From positions 1-64,000 of the forward strand of contig JALMLS010000436.1 in the NCBI GenBank assembly GCA_038496445.1: a stretch of 64,000 nt of DNA, written 5' to 3'. Positions 45,270 through 56,799 of this stretch are shown here, piece after piece. The stretch comes from Trichosphaerium sp. ATCC 40318. Taxonomy: Eukaryota; Discosea; Flabellinia; Trichosidae. Within the stretch, counting starts at the first letter, position 1. Each line of letters opens with the position of its first letter. The notes beneath the pieces are model-generated. The model worked only from the letters and a program-made list of their open reading frames with translations. It was not told the origin of the DNA and made no database searches. The position numbers and the translations under genes are program-made.

Positions 45270-45895
45270 GGGTAGTTTAAGAGGCTGTGTTGTGTGTTTG
45301 TTAAGGTTTCTTTCAAAAAAACAAGCGACGTCATCTTTTCAGCAAACCTTAAGAATTCACTGCATGTTGCAGTACTGAGCTCTGGTCATTTTAGATCATA
45401 TACCCACAACACGATGATGCTAGACACTATGTGATGTATATACATACATAAACTTACGTTATCTTGTTACACTTAGTAAGACCACTAAAAAAACGCCAAA
45501 AAAAAAGAGATTAGCTGTTTATTGTCCTTATATTTGTAGTTCAGAGAGCCTCTTGAGTAATATAAATCAGTGCTACGGCATCGGGAATAACATAAAATAA
45601 TGTTTTAACGAAGATTATCACAACCCAGTAAGTATGTTGATGTCATCAACAATCTCAAAACCCTCAACTGTTGTATAGTGATTTCAGAAAAAATGCAAGA
45701 AAAAGTGCTTGTCATTCTTATCTACAAAATAGTTTAGATGGTTGGCGGTAAACTGTTCCATCTAATCAATAGTCTTTTGTTCCCAGGCGCATAAAAAGGT
45801 CTAACAAAAGCAGTGGGTTGCAAATAACAGCAATCTTAAATCACGACTGACGTTGACAAAACAAATTCTTTCTAGTTTGTTTTACAAGTATTAAT
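45270..45895. other. Intergenic region
   Basis: AT-rich with A-runs near 45486-45510. No open frame is worth reporting. It holds the Arf-like promoter side and the 3' UTR of the large NADAR-PARP gene. Confidence 0.5.
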
Positions 45896-48800
45896 TTATT
45901 CTTCAACAGTTTCCCTTCTAAAGCAGTCACTACATACAGGTACAGGTTTTTTATATCCAATTCTTGGTAGAGGTAAATCATTAGAGCTCATACAATTACT
46001 ACAATAAACACTACCACATCGTCTGCAATTAAACTAAACATCTCTTTTAGTACAAACCAAAAAAAAAAACGCATAAAAACTGGAAACTTTTAATTTTGTG
46101 GCATTGCAAGCTTCAATCAAAAGCCCTATTCAAAATAACAATCTACATATATTGTGCTTTATATTTCAATGTTTATGTGTTTCAAAAGTTGGGAAGTAAG
46201 AAAGTTAAACGAAAACAAATACAAAGTAAAAGCTAAAAAAAAAAAGCAAAAAAAAAAAGAGGAAAAACAAACGGCGTTACCTTAGAACTACGGAAATGAA
46301 ACTTCTTTTGACATGAGTTACATTTTTTAGATGTAGCTTTATTAGACCAAACAGGTGGCGTAGAAGTAGCCTCAGTCTTCTTTGTCTTAATTTTTATGAC
46401 ATTAAAAGTTATAACATATCTTGGTATCGCTGCAAACAAGTAAGAAACCACTAGATTATAAGGGGAGCCAACTGAAGTCTTGGTATTTTTTCACGTGTTT
46501 GGTACCTTGATGCGGATGATAGATTATGTATTCGTCAAATAGTACACCACCAGATGTTTTAGTACCTCTAGGAGCAAAGACAGAGTCATGTCTAGAAAAA
46601 TGACAATTAGTACTGGCAAAACCTTGCAACAAAAGAGCAACTACTACGTACTCCTTTAATAGTTCTTTTTCATTTATTACTTTCTGCTTAGAAACTACAA
46701 CAAGAGCTTTTCCAACAGCAACTAAAGACAAGCTAATAAGAACAAAAGAAAAGAAATAAAAAACGCCTTAAGGCGTATTGCTCAATAAATAAAAATGGTT
46801 TGACAGTTTTCTCTTCCAAAAAAACAAACATACCTTCACACAACAACATCTTGTTGATCCCTTTCGCATACTACATGATTTCTTGTTAGAATATGATATA
46901 CTTTACAATGGTAATGACATACCTGAAGGCTCTTGGAGGAGTCAGTAGCAAAATAAATACCTCGACCAAATTTTCCAGGTGAAGCAGGTAACTTAAACCC
47001 ATCACGTATAATAGAGTTAAGTGCCTTTTCTGAAGTCCCATGAAACTTGAACAAAGTCGGTGTTTCCTTCTCTATAAGTGCCGATCTTCTTACATTGAAT
47101 TTCTCTTCAAGTGACTGAATTAAAAATATATGAGCACGTGCAACACAATTGGAAAAAATAAGATAAAATTAATAATAAAAAAATCTCGAGCAAAAAAAAT
47201 CACGTGCCTCGTTTGTTATTTGCTCAACGTCAACAACTTCAAGTTTCTTTCCTGATAAACCTTGGAAGAACCGTGTTACCTTATCTACAACTTCATAATA
47301 CTCAACATTACGAAGAGGCTCTAATTTTTCTGAATAAATGATTAGTATTAGTCAACATCACAATTGTTTCAGTCATACGCAGTTTAACAGTTGTCTGTGA
47401 TTGATTTTTGAAGTAATTTGTTAGAACTGGGTGCACAGCATACTCTCTAGGCTGTAAACCTTTGGCATCTTTTGCAGTAACATCGGCATTGTTACTGATC
47501 TACAATGAACTCAACACCAGTAATCTTTAATTTCATATGTTTAAAAATTATGCAACGTACTAGAGCATCAATAGCATTTATACTAGGCCATTCACCAGCT
47601 GTATAATTCTTTACATAGTAATGAAGTGGTGTCATGCCATTTGGTAGTGCATGATTGACATCTGCACCAGCGAACAGCAAATACTTTAGACAAGGCAAAT
47701 CAGGCGCTAAAAAAAATACTTAACTCTCTACGTTAAGTCAACCCGTTTACCTCTAAAGAGTGCTGTTTGTCCTTTTTTATCTACTACTGTTACTCTAGCA
47801 TCATATTCAACAAGCACACGAGATTTCTCAGCAGAAGCACCAAAAAGAGGTGTACGGCCATACTACTTCTTGTAAGCTATTAAAAGACTCAGTATTGTAT
47901 TACCTTATCCCTTGTGTTGGGACTGAGACCATTTGTGACAAGAAAACGGACAATCTGAGCATCCTGTGCAACGAAGAGTGCATGCTGTTTTTTATCATTC
48001 AAGGCATTTACATTCACTCCAATCTCTTCAACGAGGTACTTCACAATATCAACATTCTTTGGACGCATACAAGCGCGGAAAAACTAAAAGTGAAGAAAAA
48101 CATGAGAAAAAGTCCTGGCTACTCGTGATTTTGAAAAATGCTTCGTACCAGGTTTTCAGGATCCACACCACAGCTGAGTAAGAAATTAACAGTATGGGTT
48201 CTATTAGAACCAACATCAAGAGGTGAGATGCCTTCTTTGTCTATACTGTAAATATCAACGTTTTTCTCAACTAAACGCTCCCTAGAACCACTCAGCAACG
48301 TATAACAGAACTACAACATACATTACTCCACGATGGCCTAATACAGTAGCATGATGGAATGGTGTCCTTCCTTTCTTATCTGGAAAGTTGCGAAGCGCAT
48401 TTGAAGCAAGCTAAAGGCAAGATGAGTAAAACAAAGCAATTACCATTGTTTTACCAAGCATTCGACTATATCATGATGACCTCTGTTTATACTTATGTGA
48501 AGCGGTGTGAGACCATCTATACCATGCTGAGCATCTATATTTGCTCCTTTTGATGCGTCAGAAGATGAATAAAAGGTGATAAACCTATTGTTGTTCAAAT
48601 GTACCTTCATTGATCCAATACTTTACAAGAGGAAGATTTCCATCTCTTGAAGCTTCGAATAAGGAAAGTTCGCCATCAACAGAAGGCAATACGGATGTAG
48701 TAAGATTAGTAGTACGTCTACGATTCTAGAAAAAAGTGAGTTTTCAAATTCGTAGACTCATTGCTTCGTACAAGCTTTAAATGCTCTCGGACTTGCATCA

Positions 48801-51800
48801 ATATACGACCAAGCATATTATCACCAGCACCATCACGTCCTGCTCCCCAGAAAGAGTCTTTGCGACTGAATTTCAGATAAGCTTTACCTGTATCCAACAG
48901 TTTCTGTAAAGGAGATAATCATTAGATACAATAAAAAAAAAAAAAAATCTTAATAAAACAAACATACTTGACGCAAGTCTGCATGTTGTGTGAATTTTTC
49001 CTTGACAACTTGTGACATAACATCTTCCCTCACTTCTTCCCAATCCTTTCTAATTACAAAATCCTCTGTACGTCCCATAGAGGTAGCCTTAAATAAATGA
49101 GCAACAACTCCTCGCTTAAAGAATTTCCACGCACGTGACCTGGAGTAGCACTTTGGCGAATTTCTTCTTCGTAAACTGTACCACAAAACTTTTGAGCCTT
49201 GCAGGAGTGTTAACATTAAAGCAATACAATCTTTTCAACAAGAAAAACATACTTGAAAGAAGTGTTGTGCTGTAGGCCATATTTTGTCTTTGATACGGAC
49301 AGGATGAGAACTATAATTTGATAAATAACCATGAGAATCATCAACACGCCAAAACTCAATGACATCTTCCCAATTGCTAACTAGAGAACAATATACTGTA
49401 AGCACAATAACAAATACCTAAAGGATTACCTGGTATAGGCTTAATAGGTACACGCTCTGCAACAAGCAAGTTTGTTGGTACTGTTTGTCTTGGAACATCA
49501 TGAGCTTTTGATTTTTTCCTTTCCCTTGATGTTCCTGGCGCTGATGGTTAGCTCATTTATTCCAATGATACTCTAGAGAACAAAGAAACTCTATAACATA
49601 CTGGGAGGTTTTTTATCCTTGTCTTGAGTTCCTGGCAAGCTGTCTTCGTAAGAACCAGTACTGTAGCGTTTATGCGCGTCTAAACCAGCTAATGGAGGAG
49701 TTGGAGGCTTATTGAATGTTAGAACTTCACTACGTGACGCTAATACGTACAGAACTTGATGGTACAGGCGATGTCGTAGCCTCTTGTATAATATCTGGAA
49801 GACTTAAAAAGAAGGATAAGCGAAAGAGAAAAAAAAAAGAAGTCCACTGCTTTCTTACATAGAATAATGACATTCATGCTGGCTAGTATCCTCTGGTTTT
49901 TCTATTGTAAATACAGGATTTTGTGGTGTTGGAGGCGGAGGTTGAGATGGTGCACTACTCAATGGAGGTAAAGTGCTGTAAAAAGGAGAAGGGCCTCCTA
50001 GTTTACTTGGACTATACAATAAGTTAGTTGGTGTTTGCTTTGTTGATGATACTACAAGAAACGTACTCTAGTAAACTAGGCGTTTTCTTAGGTATACTTG
50101 GTCTTATTCTATCAGGTACAGGCCTTTTATTCTCAGTAGAGCTGAAAAATGGTTTAGGCGCTGCTGGTTCACCTGAAGATGAGCATGTGGCAGCACTTGT
50201 ACAAGTATCAGATCTATCACGATGACTAAATGTAGCTTCTTCGCTTGATAACCTATGCATACATTAGCGCTTGTTAACACTGGAATAAAGAATATCAAGT
50301 AGACTAACGTAGGCAATCTGGGACGGAATTTTTCGCGTCTCGTCTGCGTAGAAAACTTACTCCGTTCGTTTCCGGGAGAACCAGGAGGCTTAGCACCTAA
50401 AACAAGGATTAATACAAAAACAAAGTGGCGAGTAGCCAAAATAAAAAAAATCAAACTATACCTCTATTCTTTGCCGGACTTACAGGTGCGGGAACACTAG
50501 GAGCAGAATTCGCTCTGACTGTTTGTTGAGGAATAGATAATTTGGACGTTTCTGACTTTATAGACAGCGATGCTGATATAACAGAAGTAGATAGTGCTGA
50601 TGATGATAAAGCAGAAGTAGATAAAGCAGAAGTAGATAAAGCTGAATTCGAAAGCGCCGAACGACCAGATTTTCCTGATTTGTTTGATTTAAATGATCTC
50701 ATAGACTGCTGAGAAGACTCAGATGATTCCATTGTACGACGCTTCGCTTTATCCGAGCGTCTTCGCGGTATCTTCTTTTTTTTACTAGAGCCGTGAGACG
50801 ACCTCAAAGGACGCGATCTTCCTGGTAAAGACGCAGCTATACTACTTTGAGAAAAAAAAATCTACACTGGTCTATCACAGCACAACGTACTTCTTCTTGG
50901 CTTTCTAGGCTTCTCTCTAGGTACAACCAATGCAGAGTTTGCAATAGTAGGACGTATTCCCTTATCTAGAGAAGCAGACGATGCAGATCTTGAAGGCTTA
51001 TTCTTGGAGGACAAAGATAGTTTCCTACGAAGCTTCCTCTCAAAATCAGGTGAAGAGCTTGTCCTCTTAGCCTTTTCTGTAAATGTCACTTTCGATGCAA
51101 CCCTTGTATTCTTTGGCAGGCTCTTATGCCTCCTAGACTCCTTGGTACTCTTTGTACTTCCCGTGCTATCTGATTCACGTATTGTATCGCGCATAGTTAG
51201 AAATCTTCTCTTTGAACTTGAACGTCTAGGTTTTGGTAGCATTGTATTAGCACGCTTCCTGAAAAGGTTCTTTGCGCCTTTTTTTTGTTTTTCACTCTCT
51301 ATCAAAAAAGAGTCAATAAGATATCACTATCGCCACCTCTTACGGCGTAGTAGTGGAGACAACATAAAATAAGAGCACTCTTTCAATGGTGTATTTAAAA
51401 AAAATAAGGCATGCAGTAATGTTTCACGTTCTCACGTGTTTTGCGTCGAAGTACAAAAGAACCAATTTTATACGCACCATCTATTGGTAGTTCACCTTTT
51501 TCGATTGACCATTGAACTTGTAGAATGCCTGTAAAAATACCATCCCTAAGCAAGCTTATCCAATCCGATGTTGGATCGAAGTTACGTAATTGCTGTCTTA
51601 CTTCACCTACCTTAGAGAAAAGCCAATAAATAAATCGGTCTAAAACACCCTCCCGTAATTTTTTTTTTGTTTTAATTTTGTAACGTACAACCCCTGTCTT
51701 GTTCCGGACGCGTATGCGCAAGTAGTCTTTTTTACCATTTTTTAAAGGCAAATCAAATTGCTGATTCCAACTAGGACACCCCTAATTACATTAAGTGATA

Positions 51801-52036
51801 AAAACGCATCGGATACAGATTATTTTTATGTAATGTATGCCGAAAATTAACCTGTGAGTGCTTTTCCTTTGTTGTTTGCGCTGTTTTGCTCCAGGATCCT
51901 TCAGAACCTGTTTCGAACTGACAATAAACTGGTTTACGCCCTGTATACTGTTCAGCACCATTTTAAGCACCATGACACTGTGTAACGCGTACGCACCTAA
52001 ATCCTTGCCTTCTAGTACGTTCAACCGCAAGTACAT
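45896..52036 (-). CDS. C2 - Ser-rich - NADAR - ankyrin - PARP - FYVE-like protein
   Basis: Over 15 exons. The start at 52036 opens a C2 domain (YLRLNVLEGKDL, then PSWNQQFDLPLKNGKKDYLR). Basic/Ser-rich low-complexity exons follow (51305-49700). A NADAR (YbiA-like) domain spans ~49390-48780: YLSNYSSHPVRIKDKIWPTA, AQKFCGTVYEEEIRQSATP, RKDWEEVREDVMSQVVKEKF, FWGAGRDGAGDNMLGRILM. Ankyrin repeats follow (48700-47490, for example GADVNHALPNGMTPLHYYV). The tankyrase-like PARP core has H in FKFHGTSEKALNSIIRDGF, Y in GKFGRGIYFATDSSKS and E in VLFDEYIIYHPHQ, an H-Y-E triad able to transfer ADP-ribose. It ends in a FYVE-like finger (KKCNSCQKKFHFRSSKF, CRRCGSVYCSNC, VCSDCF) lacking the HH of RHHCRxCG. NADAR enzymes remove ADP-ribose from guanine, so one polypeptide may hold writer and eraser. 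A split into two genes near 49.6-50.3 kb cannot be excluded. Confidence 0.78.
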
Positions 52037-52351
52037 ACCAGAGAGGCTGTTTAGGCAATCTTAGTCTAACGTTTAGTTCACATTGGCACTCAGGATTTCA
52101 ACAAAACTTTACTTCAACGTAACATTCACTAGTAGTGTACAGTAAGCCAAAGTTGCGATGAGTAGCCATTTTTAATACTGTATGGCGCTATTTGCGGCGG
52201 AAGATGCACTCTCCGAGTTCGTTGTATAACGACACTATCTGACGCATTGCTTAGTGTCAAGTGTCTCTCAAACTGGCGAAGAAAAACAATGAGAAAAAAT
52301 ATTTTCCACAACAGTCAACTCTTCATAATTTTTTTTTTTGTTCCTGCAACC

Positions 52352-52634
52352 ATGTATTTGATGTACTATATTAACGAGAATGGTAAACGCGTATACACCT
52401 TAAAAGTACGTTCATAATTACACCAAAAAGAGCTAATTGGTGTAGAAAATTGGTCCTAACAAGAAACGAACCAAGTCAGCGCACCCAGGTAACATTTTTT
52501 TCTCAATTTAAACAATTGTCCAACACACTACTGTAGCGCGTTTCAGCCCAGCTGATCAATACTCACGACAAAGAATCGAAGCGAAGAAACGATTTGGCTT
52601 GTTGATTACCCAAAAACCTGAAAAACCGCTGTAA
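52352..52634 (+). CDS. NOP10: Nop10, H/ACA snoRNP core protein
   Basis: Three exons, 52352-52405, 52446-52488 and 52537-52634, with GTACGT and GTAACA donors, encode 65 residues, the normal family size. The N-terminus [18 protein letters not shown] and the C-terminal [17 protein letters not shown] and [12 protein letters not shown] are textbook Nop10. It bridges the pseudouridine synthase and the guide RNA in H/ACA particles that modify rRNA and snRNA in the nucleolus. It lies head to head with the large C2-NADAR-PARP gene, with only ~300 bases between starts, so they may share a promoter. Confidence 0.95.
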
Positions 52635-53095
52635 ATTAATGTCCTAATCGCTTGCTTGGTTTGTGCGCGAATTACGTGCCCAAAAAAACCATCGCTCCTC
52701 GTTTGAAGCTTCTGGCTCTCGAATTTTGTAAAAAGCATCCTTGTTACTTCTAAATAATAAAAACAAGTACGAGAAACAAAAGTGTCAAATGATTTAGTGC
52801 AAACTAAACTGCAACATGCTTACTGCAGCAAATCATCTTAGGATAGTACTAGGCCCTTACGCGGGCTAGGCGGTATTGAATTGCACAAAAGGAAACCACG
52901 CTTCGACTTAAAAACAACTTTACGAGTTGCTCTTCCAACCGTGAAGCGTACTTGCATCTATACATGGTGCTGCGCAATCCTTTAGTGCCGTCTACACGTG
53001 CGTACACAAGAAGTCTTCAGAAAGGGTCTGACTTTCAACTCCTAATTGGTTATGTTATTACAAGTGCCAGTATTTAGTGCAAGAGCGAGCGCATA
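52635..53095. other. Intergenic region between Nop10 and DEP-C2 genes
   Basis: It contains CACGTG near 52996 and a short GC-richer block (52845-52890, CCCTTACGCGGGCTAGG) with weak inverted symmetry. No tRNA cloverleaf can be drawn. It presumably holds the promoter of the DEP-C2 gene. Confidence 0.4.
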
Positions 53096-56000
53096 ATGAG
53101 AAGTTCTCAACCAACAACCATCAGTAGGAAGGCTACAAAAAGTATACTCGATCAGGCGAGACGCTCACGCTCATTGGCGTTGGATAAGCAGTCCAAACGG
53201 AATTTATTGCTGGTAAATAACGAAAGATTATTAAACAGTCTCAAAACCCTATAGGACGGTACTAGTATGCAATTAATCAAGATTGCAGTGGACAAAAGTG
53301 GTCTAGACTTGAAACAAGAAACAGTTGGTGACACGGTGTACGATCTTTGCTTCCAAGGTACGCAATCGTACGTCACTCATATCTCCGTTGACGTCATCGA
53401 CTACAGGCACCGATTTGGTCGAAGTCTTTAAAACCGTACGAAAACAGCGTCTAATTCGTCTATTAACGCATAATTAGGCAATGGAATGTACAAATGACCA
53501 AGCAATCAAGTTTGGCGAGCAACTTTTTACAGAGGGACACATTTCCGCCGTAGATGCCTCAAACGTTGATAAGTTCGAAAATAAAGATCATACATACACT
53601 ATTCGCAAGGTAGGAAATCGCCTATGGCGAAATATTGCGTTTTTTTCATTTAGTTTTTTTATTCAGGCTTCCGTTGTCGAAACGACGTTTGTACCTCACC
53701 TTGAAGAGTTAACAGACAAGAATACACAAATGGTTGGTGGTAAAGTACTCAAAGTGCACCTTATTAGAGGAATAGATCTTGTAGCAGCTGATTCTAATGG
53801 ATACAGTGACCCGTACGTCAAAAACTTGAACAATTTAATTATTTTTTTTGGTTTTTTTTTATTGCGACTTTCCTTAATAGGAAATCATTGTAGGTTTTGT
53901 AAAATCACTTGTAATGGTACTTCGTACAAAACAAAAGTACACAAGAAGGTAATTAGAGCGTTTTGATGTTTGTAAAAGGTATGTTGTTGAAAAAACTGAA
54001 ATTGTTTTAGACGCTTGATCCTATTTGGAATGAAAGTTTTATTTTCACTGAGCAAGAGATAACAGAGATTGTTGTTAAAGTATATGACAAGGATACATTA
54101 TCTAGGGAGTTATTGGGTTCAGCAACAATAACTATGGACAATATCAGAGGTAAGAAAGTGCATGCAGTTGCCAGTGGAAGAACGAAAATTTTCTGAACTG
54201 AACAGAGATGTTAATGTTTTTTTTTTGTTTAGGGACGACAAACAAGTTTATAAAAGGGGAAGAAATTATTAAAACATTTTCGTTGACTGATGCTAAACAT
54301 GGCGAGATAGAAATCGGTTTCTTACCCGTCAATTTTGGTAGAAGTACGTCGTCTGTAGTTCCACGAAAATAAAAGCCGTACTGGCTTTTATCTTTCTTTT
54401 TTTTGGTGTTTTACTTGTGTTTATTAAAGGGTTCATAGCTATGACTCCACGATCAATGAGTTTTGAGGATATGCTAAAAGATAGCACAAAAGATTGGGAT
54501 CTTACTAAATTCCGAACAGACACAATAGATGCTGAGGTGTGTTGAAATAATTAAACTATTTTTTTGTTTAATCTCATTGCATTAGGTAACAATAAAATGC
54601 CCTTCAAACTGGCAAGTGAAAACAGATAGAAGAGTTGTAAAAGGTGTATTGTATTTATTCGAATGTATCAATCAAGTTGTACGTACACCACAAAGTGCTG
54701 TGTTTGTCTCACGGGTTTTTTCTTTACTTTGTTAGCTAGTTTCGAGATTGCTAACTTTCTTTGTTTGTTAGTCCAAGATGTACATCCTAGAGAGACCAGA
54801 AACAATTTTTTCTTATAGTCAATTAAACACAGTATATCAAATGCTTGCACCTAACAAACAAACAATGGCCTCACTGGTAGAACTTAAGGAGGAGGTATAT
54901 TACAAACAATCTAACCTGATTTTTTTTCCATCTTGGTTTAAAGTTCCCTTAGCGCATAGCTTATTATAAGTATAGATGTGTTTACTAATATTATTGCTAG
55001 GAATCTATTGTGTCAAATAATTTGGCATTAAAATATACTGCTGTGACACATTTGAAGAAAGATGATATTTATAAAGCTGAAGTAGCTTATCATTTTGAGT
55101 ACAGTAATCTACTCTATGAAGTACATTATTATAGTATCGGTGATACAGCCGAAGGCGTTAAAAAAACATTAAAGAAGATGGAGGAAGTACGTGCCAATTT
55201 CTTCTTATCACGTGATTGCTATTTGTTCCTGGTTTTTTCTTAGTTTTTTTTTTTTCTGTTTTCTTTCAGTATTCTAGCTTCTTTGTTTGTAATCGAAGTT
55301 ATTTAGGATGTATTTAATTGGATGGTAGCATCGCTACGTTTCACTTCCGAAAATCAAACAGAAAAATTAATGGCGAAGCGACTGGAGACATACCAATCTG
55401 CTTTGACTACCTTGTATGTCCTTTTCTTTCTTTCTTTTCATCTTGCAAGTAAAATACTCATTGTAACCCAAAAGACGTACTCGTAAGAACTGGTCTTCTA
55501 TTGTAGCAAAATGTAACAACGGTCTTTATGTACGAACTTGTTTTAACCTTTAATACCTTTTTTTCTTTTTTGGCGAGTTTCAAGCAATTGTCAGCTATAA
55601 AGCTGTCATCAAATTGAAGTAACTAGACCTATGATATCATAAAAAACTATTATCTAAGGTTCTGCATGCGACCTTACTTTTGTATTCTAGGTGGCTGTGG
55701 ATTATCCACCATATATGATACATCAGAGAAGTAAAGCAGTAAATCTTCTTGTATCTTATGAACCACTGGATCCTAATGATCCTATACATGGTGAATCTAT
55801 ACTTATTCATCCTTTCTGTAATGAAAAGAAGATTGACCATGACAAGATGGAAGCAATGGTAGATAAGTTAAAAGGTATAATGGCAAAGGAGAAGTTCAAG
55901 ATATGTCCAGGTACGCTTCTTAAAGAACAACAAAATATCACGTGTTAAAACACGTGTTGCCTTTTTGGATGACATTTTTGAGAACACGTGACCTTTGATG

Positions 56001-56384
56001 TTCACGCGAGCGTCAATAAACACGTGTCACTGTCTGCCTTCTCTGATTTTTGTTCGCTTAGGTGAACTTACAAGAACAATATCAAAAATGAAGGCTATTG
56101 GGTTTACTACAATACGTTTTATGGATACTTCATTTAATGTTACAACTATATACCTATTTGGTACTTTTCAAGTACGTTGTAAGAGTGATGGTAGTACAAG
56201 TGAAGTGACAGCGATGAAGTACGTTTTTTTTTTTTTTTTTTTTTTGAGTATCTTTGGTGTATTGTTTATTTTCATGTGTAGGCAACATGAAAAAAAATTA
56301 AAAGAAGTTTTCAGCTATGTACTAGATAGTGTTGTAGTAACTGAACTTCAAAAACCAGAAACTGAAGGCGATGACAGTCAGTAA
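53096..56384 (+). CDS. DEP domain and C2 domain protein
   Basis: About fourteen exons. It starts MRSSQPTTISRKATKSILDQ. After GTAAAT and GTACGC introns comes a DEP domain (TDLVEVFKT, spliced to CTNDQAIKFGEQLFTEGHIS). Next a C2 domain: GGKVLKVHLIRGIDLVAADS, NGYSDPYV, TLDPIWNESFIF and VKVYDKDTLSRELLGS, with the acidic calcium-binding loops conserved. The remainder (VTIKCPSNWQVKTDRRVVKG; YKAEVAYHFEYSNLLYEVHY; VDKLKGIMAKEKFKICPG) is not recognised; its length suggests one more folded domain, perhaps VASt- or GRAM-associated. It ends in an acidic tail before TAA. DEP plus C2 implies recruitment to acidic membranes in response to calcium or G-protein signalling. CACGTG clusters in the intron at ~55940-56030. 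Confidence 0.75.
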
Positions 56385-56799
56385 CACAACAAAAAACCCC
56401 AGAAGCCAAAATAAAATTTTTAGAAACCATTTCTTTTTCTATGACTCATACCCTTCCTCGATCAAGTTTGAAAGCAATTCTCTATCAAAAGTAGCTAATT
56501 GCAGCGATTCTTGTACCGGCTTGTCTTGACATGGTATCGGTTTATTAAAGGTTGTAAGTGTATAAGCAGAAAACTAGAATTGAAACCAAAACTTAAAACT
56601 GCACGACAATTAAAGAATCCAACTTTTAATTAGTGCACTTTCATTTTACTACTCAAAGTAGGTATTGGCATTATCAAACAACCATCTCCTTATCACTACT
56701 CCTTTATGGTCAACCAATCTGGTTCCACCATGCGTACATAATTTACAATCAATACCTTGCATTTTGTTTACAGAAAATAAGAAATTGCTGGTCTAATAT
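56385..56799. other. 3' intergenic region between convergent genes
   Basis: The DEP-C2 gene and the long MORN-type gene end toward each other. No supported coding frame. Confidence 0.5.

Noticed and set aside
52840-52900. Possible tRNA in a GC-richer patch
   Set aside because: No acceptor stem, anticodon arm or GGTTCGAATCC-like T arm can be arranged.
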